A DNA stretch of 64,000 bases from Aplysia californica (lineage: Eukaryota; Mollusca; Gastropoda; Aplysiida; Aplysiidae), in assembly GCF_000002075.1 (NCBI RefSeq), contig NW_004798181.1, positions 13,762-77,761 on the forward strand. The letters are read 5' to 3'. Both the position numbers and the translations under genes were made by a program. This document shows, piece by piece, positions 35,691-46,129 of this stretch. Every line of letters begins with the position of its first letter. Position 1 is the first letter of the stretch. The notes beneath the pieces were generated by a model. The model worked only from the letters and a program-made list of their open reading frames with translations, was not told where the DNA came from and did no database searches.

Positions 35691-37543
35691 ATGTTGAATA
35701 TGAACAGAAAAAAGAAGGCAGAGACAATGTTTTCCTTGGGACATATTAATGACGGAAGTCTGATGGAAAAAGAACAATCATGTTGTGAACCTTTCTGTGC
35801 ACCAGTTATAGATGAAGACATAAAGCCTGATGTTTCTCCAGTTGTAAAACGTGAACCTGGGCTTGGTTCTTCTACATCTAGGCCAAGGTTTCATTGTACT
35901 TGTAGAAGAAATGGGACCGAAAGTGATGTAAAAGTTGACATTGGAAGCGTTGAGACCGTCGTAAAAGAAGAGTTTGGTTCTTACTCTGTGCCCAATCTTG
36001 AAGAAGAAAACGCTTCTTCTGGTGATAGCGGAAGTTTTGATGGAAAAATAAAGCATAATTTTGAAGGACCATGCAATGCTACTGATGAGGTCAGACAGAC
36101 TGTTGAAAACAAATGTATTGACATCAAAATTAAAGACGAGCCTTTGTTTTTGTTTCCTGAAGAAGACATAACACCAAAAATTAAAATGAGTCCGAAAAGT
36201 GCTGATGTTGTGGAAGACGAACTCCAGTTTCCTGATCATAGTCTGGAATTAAAATTAGAAATACAGAATTATTATGTGAAGCAGGAAGTGTTGGAACAGG
36301 AGTGTGTATCCACGTTGGATCGTTCCAGTGAGGCTGGAGGAATACAACTGAAAATCTGTGATGTGAAGAGTTTGTGTGCGGAGCCGAGTTCAAACCCAGA
36401 CACTGATGCTGTTGTGTCCACGGTCAGCGGCTCTACTTCTGATGATCCAGCTCTTTTGAAAATGAAATACGGCATCGCAAGCTCTGCTCAATGGGGCATT
36501 GAGGATCAAGGTAAAAATACATTATATTTATATTAAATATTAAAATATTTATACGATCACATATATATATCATGTAGAATATCAAAATATTATGACTAAT
36601 TATGTAGTGTTTTGAGTTTCTGTGTGCTGTCGGCATTGCTGATCGTTCATGACATCACAGTGCAAGGAGAGAGAGAGAGAGAGTGATAATGTGTATAGCA
36701 GTTTGAATTTTGATAAAAAGATCTGTTTCCCTACAAGACACACTTTAGTCCAGACAGGGAACGCTATTTTGAATTTTAAAGGGGCAGCTTTGTTATAATT
36801 TTTCACCACTTTTAGTTTACCCAAGTGGAAGAACTTTTGACTCTAGGTTTTCATTTTACACTCAAACACGGATAACAGGACAGACGGGATCGCAAGCGAG
36901 TCCTGTTATAACCGTTATCAAGGGAAATTACCAGTACCATTGCACCTTCAGCTTACTATTATTATTATATTATATATCTTTTTCCAGTGGGCTGTTTTGC
37001 CGACACTGAGACGGAATCGATCAGTGACCCCCAACAAACTGGGCGGGGGGTTTGAAAGTTTGTGTATTGGCAAGCGGTCATAAAAACAGGCGAAATGTCC
37101 TGATTGAGACAAATATTAATTATAATTTGATGGATCGAAAGTAAGTTCATACGCTTGCATGGTCACTGTCCGAGTCTGCGCAAATTGAACCCTGTTACAT
37201 ATATATATATATATATAACACAGCCAGGTTCACATTACTTACACTGTTATAATAGAGAAATAAAACGGGGGATTTGATTTATATATATATATAATATATA
37301 TACATATAATATATATATGTTTATATCCTATATATTCAAATTCGGTGTAAATACATTTGTTTTAGATCACAAATGTATTTACACCGAATTTGAATATTTT
37401 AACTTTTTAGCATTTTAAAGTAAACTAGTTACCAGTCGTGAAGTGAACTTTCGCAGAGGTGAACAACTTGTGTTTCGCGCGCTCATATGACCTTAGCAGT
37501 TGCGAGCGCCGTAAAACCTTATACTATAACATATATATATATA

Positions 37544-37610
<67 letters not shown>

Positions 37611-39166
37611 CTCTCTCTCTCCAAGTTCCTGTAATTACAGAGGCTGTTGTAAATGGACTAGATTTGGAAATGCAGTTTGCTTTTTTAAAAACTTTAGTTT
37701 TCTCTGCACTTGACACTTGATCTTCATCCAGGGTGTCCATGCCCTGTGTGTGTGTGTGCGCGTGCGTGTGTGTGTGTGTGTGTATCTGGGATCATTGTAC
37801 TGTAAATATCTAGATTTAGAGACTAACCCAGAATGGGGAAAGGTGGAAAGTGTTTGTTCGTCCCGTATACATACACCCTGATGCAGGGTGAGAAAGGCAT
37901 TGGTGATGGTACTGAATTTAAAAAACCTATGGTACATTTAAAAACAAGGAAAGGTAGATAACATACATTACAATATAATTTGTTTGTTTTTTTGCAGGTG
38001 GGATTCCTGACAAGCAGGCAACCTCCACACACCCAGCAACACAGCCATACCTTATGGGGGAGGATACTTTTGGGACAGGTCAAATGATTGATCAAATAGA
38101 AATTGACTGTGTCTTGGAAGAAACCACATCTTCTTTTATCCATGACCCAGACAAGAAAGTCTTTGATCCCCACATCAGCAGAGAGTATGATAAGGAAATG
38201 TGCAGCAAAAATGTAGTGAATGATAGTTGTCGGCAGAAGCAGACAGGTTACACTTCTGAAGTAACGACGACAATGGCAAATACCAATACTATGGACGTTT
38301 GTTGCGCTCACTCTTCTAGTGTTACAGCACCTCAGCTGCACACAGAGACCCACACTGGCCAAGACAGCGCCACTCCACCTGTTGGACTTGAGTTTGTGAC
38401 TGGTAGAAGAACTAGAGCTGGAGAAAAACCTTACAAATACAAATGTGAGGTTTGTGGTTCAGAGTTTTCACAGAAAGTCCAGTTGAAGGTTCACAAAAGA
38501 ACACATACTGGAGAAAAGCCTTACAATTGTGAAGTTTGTGGTGCAACGTTTTCACGGATTGGCCACTTACAGATTCACAAAAGAAGACATACTGGAGAAA
38601 AGCCTTACAAGTGTGAAGTTTGTGGTTTACAGTTTGCACAGAGTGTCCAGTTGAAGATTCACAAAAGAACACACACTGGAGAAAAGCCTTACAAGTGTGA
38701 AGTTTGTGGTTCAAGCTTTTCACGGAATGACCACTTAAAGGTTCACAAAAGAAGACATACTGGAGAAAAGCCTTACAATTGTGACGTTTGTGGTTTAAGG
38801 TTTGCACAGCGTGGCAGCTTAAGGATTCACAAAAGAACACACACAGGAGAAAAGCCTTACAATTGTGACGTTTGTGGTTTAAGGTTTGGGAATAGCAGCG
38901 CCCTGAACCGACACAAAAGAACACACACTGGAGAAAAACCTTACAAATGTGAAGTTTGTGGTTCATCGTTTGGGGATAGTTGCATCCTGAAACAACACAA
39001 AAAAATACACACAGGAGAAAAGCCCTACAAGTGTGAAGTTTGCGATAAGCGGTTTACTCAGCGTGGCAATTTAAAAATTCATGAAAGAACACATACAGGA
39101 AACAAGTGGGAAATCTGTGGAATTGTGTTCGTGCCGATGAGTAATCAAGAGAACCATAACACATAG
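35691..39166 (+). CDS. Zinc-finger gene 1: acidic psi-KxE exon plus 8 C2H2 fingers
   Basis: Exons 35691-36510 and 37998-39166 join in phase 1 (GATCAAG|GTAAAA donor; TTTGCAG|GTGGGA acceptor) to give 662 residues. The chosen start is the ATG of MLNMNRKKKAETMFS; the ATG of MFSLG is a good alternative and matches gene A. Exon 1 has VKREP, VKEEF, IKDEP, LKLEI and VKQEV motifs (psi-K-x-E). Exon 2 opens with GIPDKQATSTHPATQPYLMG and the conserved KKVFDPHISREYDK. Eight intact C2H2 fingers then run from YKCEVCGSEF to YKCEVCDKRF with TGEKPY linkers, followed by a broken ninth (WEICGIVF) and a stop. Nuclear DNA-binding regulator by family; targets unknown. Finger-helix residues differ from gene 2. Confidence 0.9.
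37332..37397. repeat. Perfect 29-bp hairpin with 8-base loop
   Basis: The arm starting ATATTCAAATTCGGTGTAAA (37332-37360) is matched base for base by its reverse complement at 37369-37397 around the loop TTTAGATC. No flanking duplication was evident. Confidence 0.95.
37410..37520 (+). mobile_element. Jockey-like LINE, 3' end only
   Basis: TTTTTAGCATTTTAA, TGAACTTTCGC, ACTTGTGTTTCGCGCGCTCA and the shared tail with TTGCGAGCGCCGTAAAACC. It is the 5'-truncated end of the element also seen at 40260, 45540 and 59290. Confidence 0.65.
37526..37606. repeat. (TA)n microsatellite with (CT) end
   Basis: A TA array with one GTGTA interruption, passing into CTCTCTCT. Confidence 0.95.
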
Positions 39167-39480
39167 TAGGGACAGGAGAAAACCCGTACAAGTGTGAAAT
39201 CTATGGAATTGTGTTCTTGCAGATGAGTAGTGTAAAGATTCACCAAAAAAAACCACACACACTGGATAAAAACCTTACAGGTGTGAAGTTTGTGGTGCTA
39301 AAGACTCACCACCGAGGAATACACGCTGGAGTGAAGCTTTGCAAGTGCGACGTTTGTGGTGCAGGATTTGCAAATGGTGACGACCTGAAATAACACAAAA
39401 GCACACACGATGGAGAAAAACTTTACAAGTACAAGTGTGAAATCAGTGAAACTACGTTCTCGTGAAAGAGCAATCTGCAG
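39167..39480 (+). pseudogene. Decayed C-terminal fingers of gene 1
   Basis: After the stop of gene 1 the plus strand still encodes finger pieces in shifting frames: YKCEIYGIVFLQMSSVKIH, CKCDVCGAGFANGDDLK (ending at a stop) and YKCEISETTFS. They correspond in order to the fingers after the stop of gene 2 (52607-53053). Confidence 0.8.
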
Positions 39481-39654
39481 ACATGTGATGGTGAGATTGC
39501 GATTTCAGGGGTTTGAGCATCAGCTCGGTCCGACATTGAGTCCTTGGAAAAGGCACTTCTTGAATTTCTTATTTCACTCTGTCTTTTCGGAGATGGGTGT
39601 TAAAATACTCGGAGGTCCCACGACTTAAACATGTTGTGTTGATGGGGGCTTAAA

Positions 39655-39835
39655 CGTATACCATTTTACCATTTTAGATGTTTTCTGTCAACCCCTCCTT
39701 TATGAACTGGGTCAGTATCTCACACTTCTCGTCTGCTAACCCTCCGTTATGAACTGGGTCAGTATCTCACACTTCTCGTCTGCTAACCCTCCTTTATGAA
39801 CTGGGTCAGTATCTCTCACTGCTGCACTCACCTGC
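39655..39835. repeat. 47-bp tandem repeat, about 2.7 units
   Basis: The unit starts TATGAACTGGGTCAGTATCT and continues through CACACTTCTCGTCTGC and TAACCCTCC. Two near-identical full units and a partial third are present. Confidence 0.85.
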
Positions 39836-39854
39836 CAGCTGGAGACGTTTTAGA

Positions 39855-40245
39855 CCCCCCGGGGCAGTGCCACTGACTGAAGTGTCTTTAGGCCATTCCC
39901 AAAGGGGGGACATTTCTCATTCAAGCATAGTAGAATTGTAAATGGGCTGACTCATGTCACGCTCATAACTGTGCCTGATCTACAACAGGGAACTGCTGCT
40001 TTTTCTTTCCTGATCCTTACTATTGTCATTTCCTCAACTTCTTTTGTATGTTTGTCACTCTCTTGTGACCTGCTATTTCCGGGGTGCCTTGATACTTTAG
40101 TCGAAGCAGACCTTGTGCTGTTGAAGCTAGAGAGGTGAGCAGTCTAAACCTGATTTCCTGTAAAGACTTCTCTGTTGACACCCACCCCTTGGCACTCATA
40201 TGACCGTATGCAGTTGCGAGCGCCGTAAAACCCTCTCCTATTAAA
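39855..40245 (+). mobile_element. SINE-2 copy (long family)
   Basis: Head GTGTCTTTAGGCCATTCC, AAAGGGGGGACAT, GCTCATAACTGTG, CTGCTGCTTTTTCTTTCC, GAAGCAGACCTTGTGCTG, CTTCTCTGTTGAC, then the shared tail and CCTCTCCTATTAAAA. It is a nearly full copy, useful as a reference for the family. Confidence 0.85.
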
Positions 40246-40255
40246 AAAAAAAGGA

Positions 40256-40850
40256 GACGTTTTATTTCTTCCAACTTCTCAAGGGACACAGCGGCTTTCT
40301 GTATCTAGTATCACATGCAGTGTCAACAAATGCATCCATTTAATTTTTCTCCTCTCCGAGAAATTTTTGTTTTTTGCTCGAGTCTCCACAATTAATGAAA
40401 GCATCAGACACTCGTCCCTGACACATCTTACCCCCTTCAGGGAGGTGAAGCCGTTCTGTATCGGATGCGACACAGATTTTACCATTAGACACATTTTGAC
40501 AGAATGTCTAGACTTCGGAGAGACCCGAAGGAAATATTTTAGATGCAAAAGATTGCAAGGTCTGTTTTCCGTCGTTGATTCCAACAGAATTCTGGATTTT
40601 ATAAAAGCCATTGGCCTTTATATGGCAAGTTGCTGATGGAATTGTTAAAAAATTTTAATGTTTTTTATAAAGTTGTTTTAAATTATTTACATCAAATTTT
40701 TAGTAGGCCTATTTTAGCATTTTCATTTTGATAGAGGGGTTGAGCAGAATCGGGCTATGCAGTGTACTGTTGCAAACAGAACCAACCTTTTTTCGCGCGC
40801 TCAGGTGACCTTATGCAGTTGCGAGCGCCGTAAAACTCTTACTAAAACAA
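40256..40850 (+). mobile_element. Jockey-like LINE fragment with full 3' tail
   Basis: A frame at 40367-40636 encodes RHSSLTHLTPFREVKPFCIG, a CxxC-x(8)-H-x(4)-C pattern (CIGCDTDFTIRHILTEC) and ILDFIKAIGLYMASC before a stop. This is the usual C-terminus after the RNase H domain of jockey-like LINEs. The 3' UTR leads into GCGCTCAGGTGACCTTATGC, CCGTAAAACTC and TTACTAAAAC, the same tail as SINE-1 and SINE-2. Confidence 0.8.
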
Positions 40851-40854
40851 ATGA

Positions 40855-41045
40855 CAGAGAGAAAGAGTGGGTGGTTGGCGGGTGCTCTGGTGTGGTTTGC
40901 TTCTTCTTTCCTATACTCTGAAACATCTATATATCGTCCTTATCTCCCCTTCTTCTTTTTTATGTTTGTTACTCTCTTGTAACGCCTCTAATCTTCTGGC
41001 GCTCATATAACCCTATGCAGTTGCAAAATCTTACTAAAACAAATG
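40855..41045 (+). mobile_element. SINE-1 copy
   Basis: Head GTGGGTGGTTGGCGGGTGCT, CTTCTTTCCTA, TCGTCCTTATCTCCCC, TTACTCTCTTGTAACGCC, tail GCGCTCATATAACCCTATGC and a final TTACTAAAAC. It sits directly behind the LINE tail, next to a shared AATGAC(A/T)GAGAGAAAGAG word. Confidence 0.85.
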
Positions 41046-41280
41046 ACTGAGAGAAAGAGCCTAAAGGTTAGAGTTAGAGATTATTTTGTTTCATTGTTTT
41101 CAAAGAGGTTTACTAAATGAAAAAACAACAACTTTACTACATGTAATGAAAAGACAAGACCATCAACACGAACTGTTAAATGTTAAATTAAAGCATGGAA
41201 AAAAAGCATGGCAGACAAATAGAAACACCTTGAATCATGGTAGATCTAAGCTTCTGAGAGCAATACAAAAACATGTGGCC

Positions 41281-41930
41281 AACACCCCCTCCCCCCCCCC
41301 CCCCCCCCCCTTCCATTTTCAAAAGTTATAGAAAAAAAAAACAAAAAGCCACTCCGGTTCGGAATAGGGCCTGCTTCGTTCTTTCCCCCGGGTGTTTCGG
41401 TTTTTCTGTCGGCCTTTTCCCCACCACTAAACTGTCCCCATCGTTTTTGCAAGAAAAAATTCTAAAATTATGCAAACTGAGCCCAAAAGATGGGAAATTT
41501 TTTGTTTCTTTTATTTTTAACAAAGAATGTTTTTTTAAGGAAAATATTCAGAAATTATGCAAAAAAATTATCAATTTTTGCTAAATTAGGCGGGGGGCAT
41601 AAAACCCGGGGGACAGACTAAAGTAAATGCGGGGTTTTTTTTGTCCAAATGTGCTTCTCGTTCCCCACCAACCAAACGAATCCAAGCAAACCCATGAATT
41701 TTTGAAATTTTGTGTCCACCAAAGCAAACCCAAGACTTTTTTTATGAGAATGATTCTGACTAGTCTGGGGGGGTCCAAACATGCAGGGGGGGCGGCCCCA
41801 AAATAATGTCAAGTAAGTTTTGATGATGCGGGGTTTAGAGGGGGGGTTTCCCTGAGCTGGTTCCTTCTAAAGCCAGGGATGCCAAATGTCCTGTTTTTCC
41901 AGGGGGGGGGGGGGGGGGGGTTCATCCTTT
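41281..41930 (+). other. Corrupted duplicate of 43318-43927
   Basis: It aligns from end to end with 43318-43927 (C run, SINE-3 copy, MITE-A, 3' flank), but single bases between repeated ones are replaced by the neighbour: TGT to TTT, CAC to CCC, GAGTGAGT to GGGGGGGT. It follows a run of more than 20 C. Frames in this stretch, such as a proline run, should not be taken as genes. Confidence 0.75.
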
Positions 41931-41940
41931 GGAATTGCAA

Positions 41941-42380
41941 AGGAAAGGGGAGGGGTAAGAGTAAGAGAGAATATGTTTTTGTTTGCTCATTTTAAAAAAA
42001 AAAGCTTTACAAGGTTCGGTTTGGTTGAGATGTGATGCTCCACTCATTTTCAGGTGTTTTTTTCAAAAATCATTTGGCATCCAGGGTAAAGAAAACACCA
42101 GGGCGCTGTACAGTGATGACCAGCAATGGCATGTTTGTAAAATTGTTCCCTCTTGGTGTAATGTTGAGTATATTTGCTGACATGTTGGCCTATTCTTGGT
42201 TGTGTGTACCATTATATAAATGTAGCCTGTTTTACTAGTTTTAGTTTTAAAAAGTTACAATTATTACAATGTATGTTATGTTTGTTTGTTATTGTAATCG
42301 GAGATCAATAAATTGTTATCCGGCACATATGTATTTATTTTATTTATTAAATTTTATTTCTACTGTTTATTTAATTATAG
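41941..42380 (+). other. Unit 2 upstream flank, LINE-like 3' end
   Basis: GGCGCTGTACAGTGATGACC at about 42100 and GAGATCAATAAA at about 42300 are shared with 58300-58520 and partly with 33100-33160. It looks like the 3' end of a LINE-type element present in each tandem unit. No gene. Confidence 0.5.
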
Positions 42381-42383
42381 GGT

Positions 42384-43012
42384 AGGTTCTACTTCTTTAC
42401 TTTCTCTCTGTTGTTTCTGTGTGTCTATCCATCTTACTTTTTCTCAGCACTAATATTACTAATAAATGAACATCAGTGTGCTTCTCTTTACTCAAACAAA
42501 CAAACGGCCGGTGGTTGGAGGACGCCACTGGTGGTAGGTCCTACTTTTTTACTTTCCCTTTGTTATTTTTGTCTGTCTGTCTTTGTGGGTGGTTGGCGGG
42601 TGCTCTGGTGTGGTTTGCTCCTTCTTTCCTATCAAACATCTGTCGTCCTTATCTCCCCTCCTTCTTTTTTGTGTTTGTTACTCTCTTGTAACAGTAACAC
42701 CTCTAATCTTCTGGCGCTCATAGTCATATGACCTTATTCAGTTGCGAGCGCCCTAAAACCTCTACTAAAACTAAAACTGTCTTTCTTTTTTTTTCAAGCA
42801 CTAATTAATAACACTAAATCTATTATTTTATTCGATGTGCTTCTCTTTACTCAAATATAAACAAACAAACGGTGGGTTGTTGGCTGGTGCTCTGGTGTGG
42901 TTTGCTTCCTCTTTCCTATCAAAAACGTCTATCGTCTTTATCTCCACTCCTTCTTTTTTGTGTTTGTTACTCTCTTGTAACACCTCTAATCTTCGGCACT
43001 TATAATAACTTA
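42384..43012 (+). mobile_element. Interleaved SINE-3 and SINE-1 copies
   Basis: SINE-3 copies start near 42384 and 42510; the second is split at about 42590 by a SINE-1 copy (42590-42775), after which CTGTCTTTCTTTTTTTTCAAGC resumes. A second SINE-1 (42870-43012) follows the CAAATATAAACAAACAAAC tail. This shows repeated insertion of one SINE into or behind another. Confidence 0.75.
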
Positions 43013-43455
43013 CAGCGGAACTCGGATTCAACGAGGTCGCTGGGCCTGACCTAAAATCTCGTTGAATCCGAGTTTTCGTTTATAGCAAACTCGAGGTTTT
43101 GTGTAGATAATTACAGGCACTGAGCAAGTAATGTATAAAGAGAAGTCACAAGTAGTGCTTGAAATGCCTGCATATTATGAGCTGGGTAAAGAGAGACCGA
43201 TTTGTTCAAATGCACACATCTGTGTCATCTTGATTGTTTACCAAAAAGCTGTGTTGCTGTGTAGAGCCTAGCATACGGCAACTTTTGATTCCATAGACGA
43301 GCGCACAATTCATTACGTCCCCCCCCCCCCCCCCTTCCATGTTTCAAAAGTTATAGCGAGATGTTGGAGAGCGCCACTCGGGTCTGGATAGGTCCTGCTT
43401 CGTTACTTTCCCTCGGTTGTTTCGGTCTTCTGTCTGACTTTTCCCCAACACTAAA

Positions 43456-43640
43456 CTGTCCCCATCGTTTTATGCAAGAAAAATTCTAAAATTATGCAAA
43501 CTGAGCCCAAAAGATGTGAAATTATTTGATTCTGTTAATTTTAACAAAGAATGATTTATTAAGGAAAATAATCAGAAATTATGCAAAAAAATTATCAAAT
43601 TTTGCTAAATTATGCGGGGTGCATAAAACCACGGGGACAG
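43456..43640. mobile_element. MITE-A copy with 6-bp target duplication
   Basis: 185 bp between ACTAAA repeats, inserted in the GCACTAAA part of a SINE-3 copy. Ends are CTGTCCCCATCGTTTTATGC and the complement of CTGTCCCCGTGGTTTTATGC. Confidence 0.88.
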
Positions 43641-43927
43641 ACTAAAGTAAATGCGGGCGTTATTTTGTCTCAATGTGCTTCTCGTTACACAACAAACAAA
43701 CGAATACAAGCAAACACATGAATTTATGAAATTATGTGTACAGCAAAGCAAACACAAGACATTTTTTATGAGAATGAGTCTGACTAGTCTGAGTGAGTAC
43801 AAACATGCAGTGAGTGCAGACTCAAAATAATGTCAAGTAAGTGTTGATGATGCGGGGTTTAGATGGGGGGTGTCACTGAGCTGTGTCCTTCTAAAGACAG
43901 GGATGCCAAATGTCCTGTTTTTCCAGG

Positions 43928-44543
43928 NNNNNNNNNNNNNNNNNNNNNNNNNNNNNNNNNNNNNNNNNNNNNNNNNNNNNNNNNNNNNNNNNNNNNNNNN
44001 NNNNNNNNNNNNNNNNNNNNNNNNNNNNNNNNNNNNNNNNNNNNNNNNNNNNNNNNNNNNNNNNNNNNNNNNNNNNNNNNNNNNNNNNNNNNNNNNNNNN
44101 NNNNNNNNNNNNNNNNNNNNNNNNNNNNNNNNNNNNNNNNNNNNNNNNNNNNNNNNNNNNNNNNNNNNNNNNNNNNNNNNNNNNNNNNNNNNNNNNNNNN
44201 NNNNNNNNNNNNNNNNNNNNNNNNNNNNNNNNNNNNNNNNNNNNNNNNNNNNNNNNNNNNNNNNNNNNNNNNNNNNNNNNNNNNNNNNNNNNNNNNNNNN
44301 NNNNNNNNNNNNNNNNNNNNNNNNNNNNNNNNNNNNNNNNNNNNNNNNNNNNNNNNNNNNNNNNNNNNNNNNNNNNNNNNNNNNNNNNNNNNNNNNNNNN
44401 NNNNNNNNNNNNNNNNNNNNNNNNNNNNNNNNNNNNNNNNNNNNNNNNNNNNNNNNNNNNNNNNNNNNNNNNNNNNNNNNNNNNNNNNNNNNNNNNNNNN
44501 NNNNNNNNNNNNNNNNNNNNNNNNNNNNNNNNNNNNNNNNNNN
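43928..44543. other. Assembly gap (616 N)
   Basis: No sequence. In the duplicate at 41.9 kb the corresponding point is a run of about 20 G, which may be why assembly stopped here. Confidence 1.
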
Positions 44544-44794
44544 ATGAGACTACCAGATGCAGATGCCGTGGACCAAGCTCTTCTGATGTGGTTTAAGGAA
44601 GCAAGGAGGAAATTGGTGCCAAAACCCCTGTTCGTGGGTAGGCTACTTGTGGCAAGGGAAACTACCCATGAATAAGTACAGCTGGATTAGTCCACAAATG
44701 CTTACTTTCCTTTGCATTTCTGATTTAACAGGGATCGGATATAACAGGACATTTTCTCTACTCCCACCATCCCTGTCATATCAGGTTTCCACTG
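44544..44794 (+). mobile_element. Right end of a second Tigger-like copy
   Basis: It encodes DADAVDQALLMWFKEARRKL (the second helix-turn-helix), then the 3' end with CCTGTCATATCAGG and TTTCCACTG followed by TA. It matches 32811-32991. The left part falls in the gap. Confidence 0.85.
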
Positions 44795-44879
44795 TATCTC
44801 ATCTCGTTGAATCCGAGTTCTCGTTGAACCCGAGCTTGTAAAATCCGAGTTCCACTGTGTGTGACCTTATTGTGTTGCA

Positions 44880-45530
44880 AGTGCTGTAAAACACGTATTA
44901 ATTTATAACTAAAAATAAACAAACAGCGGGTGGTTGGATGGCGCCACTGGCGAGTCCTACTTCTACTTCTTTCTTTACTTTCCCTTTGTTATTTCTGTCT
45001 GTCTGTCTTACTTGTTCTCAGCACTAATATGAACATTATTATTATAATACAGTCACGAGTCACAGTCAAATTCGGATAAAACAGGACAGATGGGACCGGC
45101 AGTTTTTCCCTGTTATAAGCAATTCTGTTATAACCGTTTATCAACCTCAAGGGAAACAGTCAGTAGGCCTACCATTGCACCTTCAGCTTAACTTACTTTA
45201 CTCGATTAGTCGGATTACTGCAGATCCTTTAATCTGGTAGGCTTTTTTTTGCTGACACTGAGACGGAATCGATCAGTGACCCCAACACAGTGTGTTTGAA
45301 AGTTTGTTTAGGCAAGCGATCATACAAACAGGCGAAATGTAATCCTACTTGTATTGATTGAGACAAATTTTAATAATTTGACTGATCGAAAGCAGGTTAA
45401 AAATAAAGTTAAAAAACTACACCTCCAGTCTGTGGGAGACTCACTGGAAGAATCAAACCAACAACAAACTACATACACAACATAAGCCCAAACTGGGTCA
45501 AAGATGGGTCCAAGAAAACCTTCTTAGGAC
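44880..45530 (+). other. SINE-3 copy and pogo-like terminal piece; no gene
   Basis: SINE-3 near 44930-45035. From 45055 there is TTCGGATAAAACAGGACAG and CTGTTATAAGCAATTCTG, then GACACTGAGACGGAATCGAT, shared with 36862-37160 inside the intron of gene 1. Confidence 0.55.
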
Positions 45531-45539
45531 TTCTCCAGA

Positions 45540-45990
45540 AGGGGCGAAGTCATTTTTACTCGATTGCGCATCGGACACACGGCCCTGACATAAATTTATA
45601 CAGTCCTTCAGCGAGATGAGAAGTCGGTCTGTGTCAGATGCGACACAGATTTTACCATTAGACACATTTTAAAAGAATGTCTAGACTTCGGGAAGGAAAT
45701 ATTTTTTAGGTGCAAAAAATTGCAAGATCTTTTTTCCGTCGTTGACCCCAACAGAATTCTGGATTTCAGGCCATTGGCCTTTACGGAAAGTTGTGAAAAA
45801 CGTTAAAATTTAAGATTTTATTAAAAAAGTTATTACATTTTTTTACCACAGATTCTTTTTTTTAGCATTTTAACATTTTAATAGAAATATTAACCAAAAT
45901 CACGCTGTGCTGTGAACTGTTGCGAATAAAACCAACTCGTTTTGCGTGCTCATATGACCGTATGGAGTTACGAGCGCCGTAAAACTCTTA
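45540..45990 (+). mobile_element. Jockey-like LINE fragment with 3' tail
   Basis: Broken frames give CDTDFTIRHILKECLDFG and later ILDF; the 3' UTR has TTTTAGCATTTTAAC, AACTGTTGCGAATAAAACC and the shared tail with GAGCGCCGTAAAACTC. Same family as 40256 and 59290. Confidence 0.75.
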
Positions 45991-46065
45991 CTGAAACAAA
46001 CAAAAGCAAGTTCATGCGCTGCAAGACCTCTGTTATTCCGAGTCTGCACAGATCGAACCCTGCAG

Positions 46066-46122
46066 GCCTAGTTATAGTTATAGTTATAGTTATAGTTATA
46101 GTTATAGTTATAGTTATAGTTT
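46066..46122. repeat. (TTATAG)n microsatellite
   Basis: A six-base array of about nine units. Confidence 0.95.
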
Positions 46123-46129
46123 AGCCAGG

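Larger units (their letters stand above)
36511..37997. other. Intron of zinc-finger gene 1
   Basis: This holds a stretch shared with 45055-45400 (36862-37160: ATAACAGGACAGA, GACACTGAGACGGAATCGAT), a perfect 29-bp hairpin (37332-37397), a 3' end of the jockey-like LINE (about 37410-37520), a (TA)n tract and a (TG)n tract at 37746-37785. Confidence 0.65.
43013..44857. mobile_element. Second copy of the ACTCGG element, split by other DNA
   Basis: The left part (43013-43318) matches 30218-30537 and the right part (44797-44857) matches 31009-31069, including the CAGNGGAACTCGGATT ends. Between them lie a C run, a SINE-3 with MITE-A, the assembly gap and the right end of a Tigger-like element. True continuity cannot be judged because of the gap. 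Confidence 0.6.

Noticed and set aside
38412-38966. 184-codon minus-strand frame rich in HKLHTCKAF
   Set aside because: Mirror frame of the finger array; such antisense frames are expected from repeated TGEKPYKC coding.
41273-41584. Proline-run protein
   Set aside because: Made by a C run and corrupted sequence; the clean copy at 43.3 kb does not encode it.
43863-44675. Frames running through the gap
   Set aside because: They consist mainly of undetermined bases.
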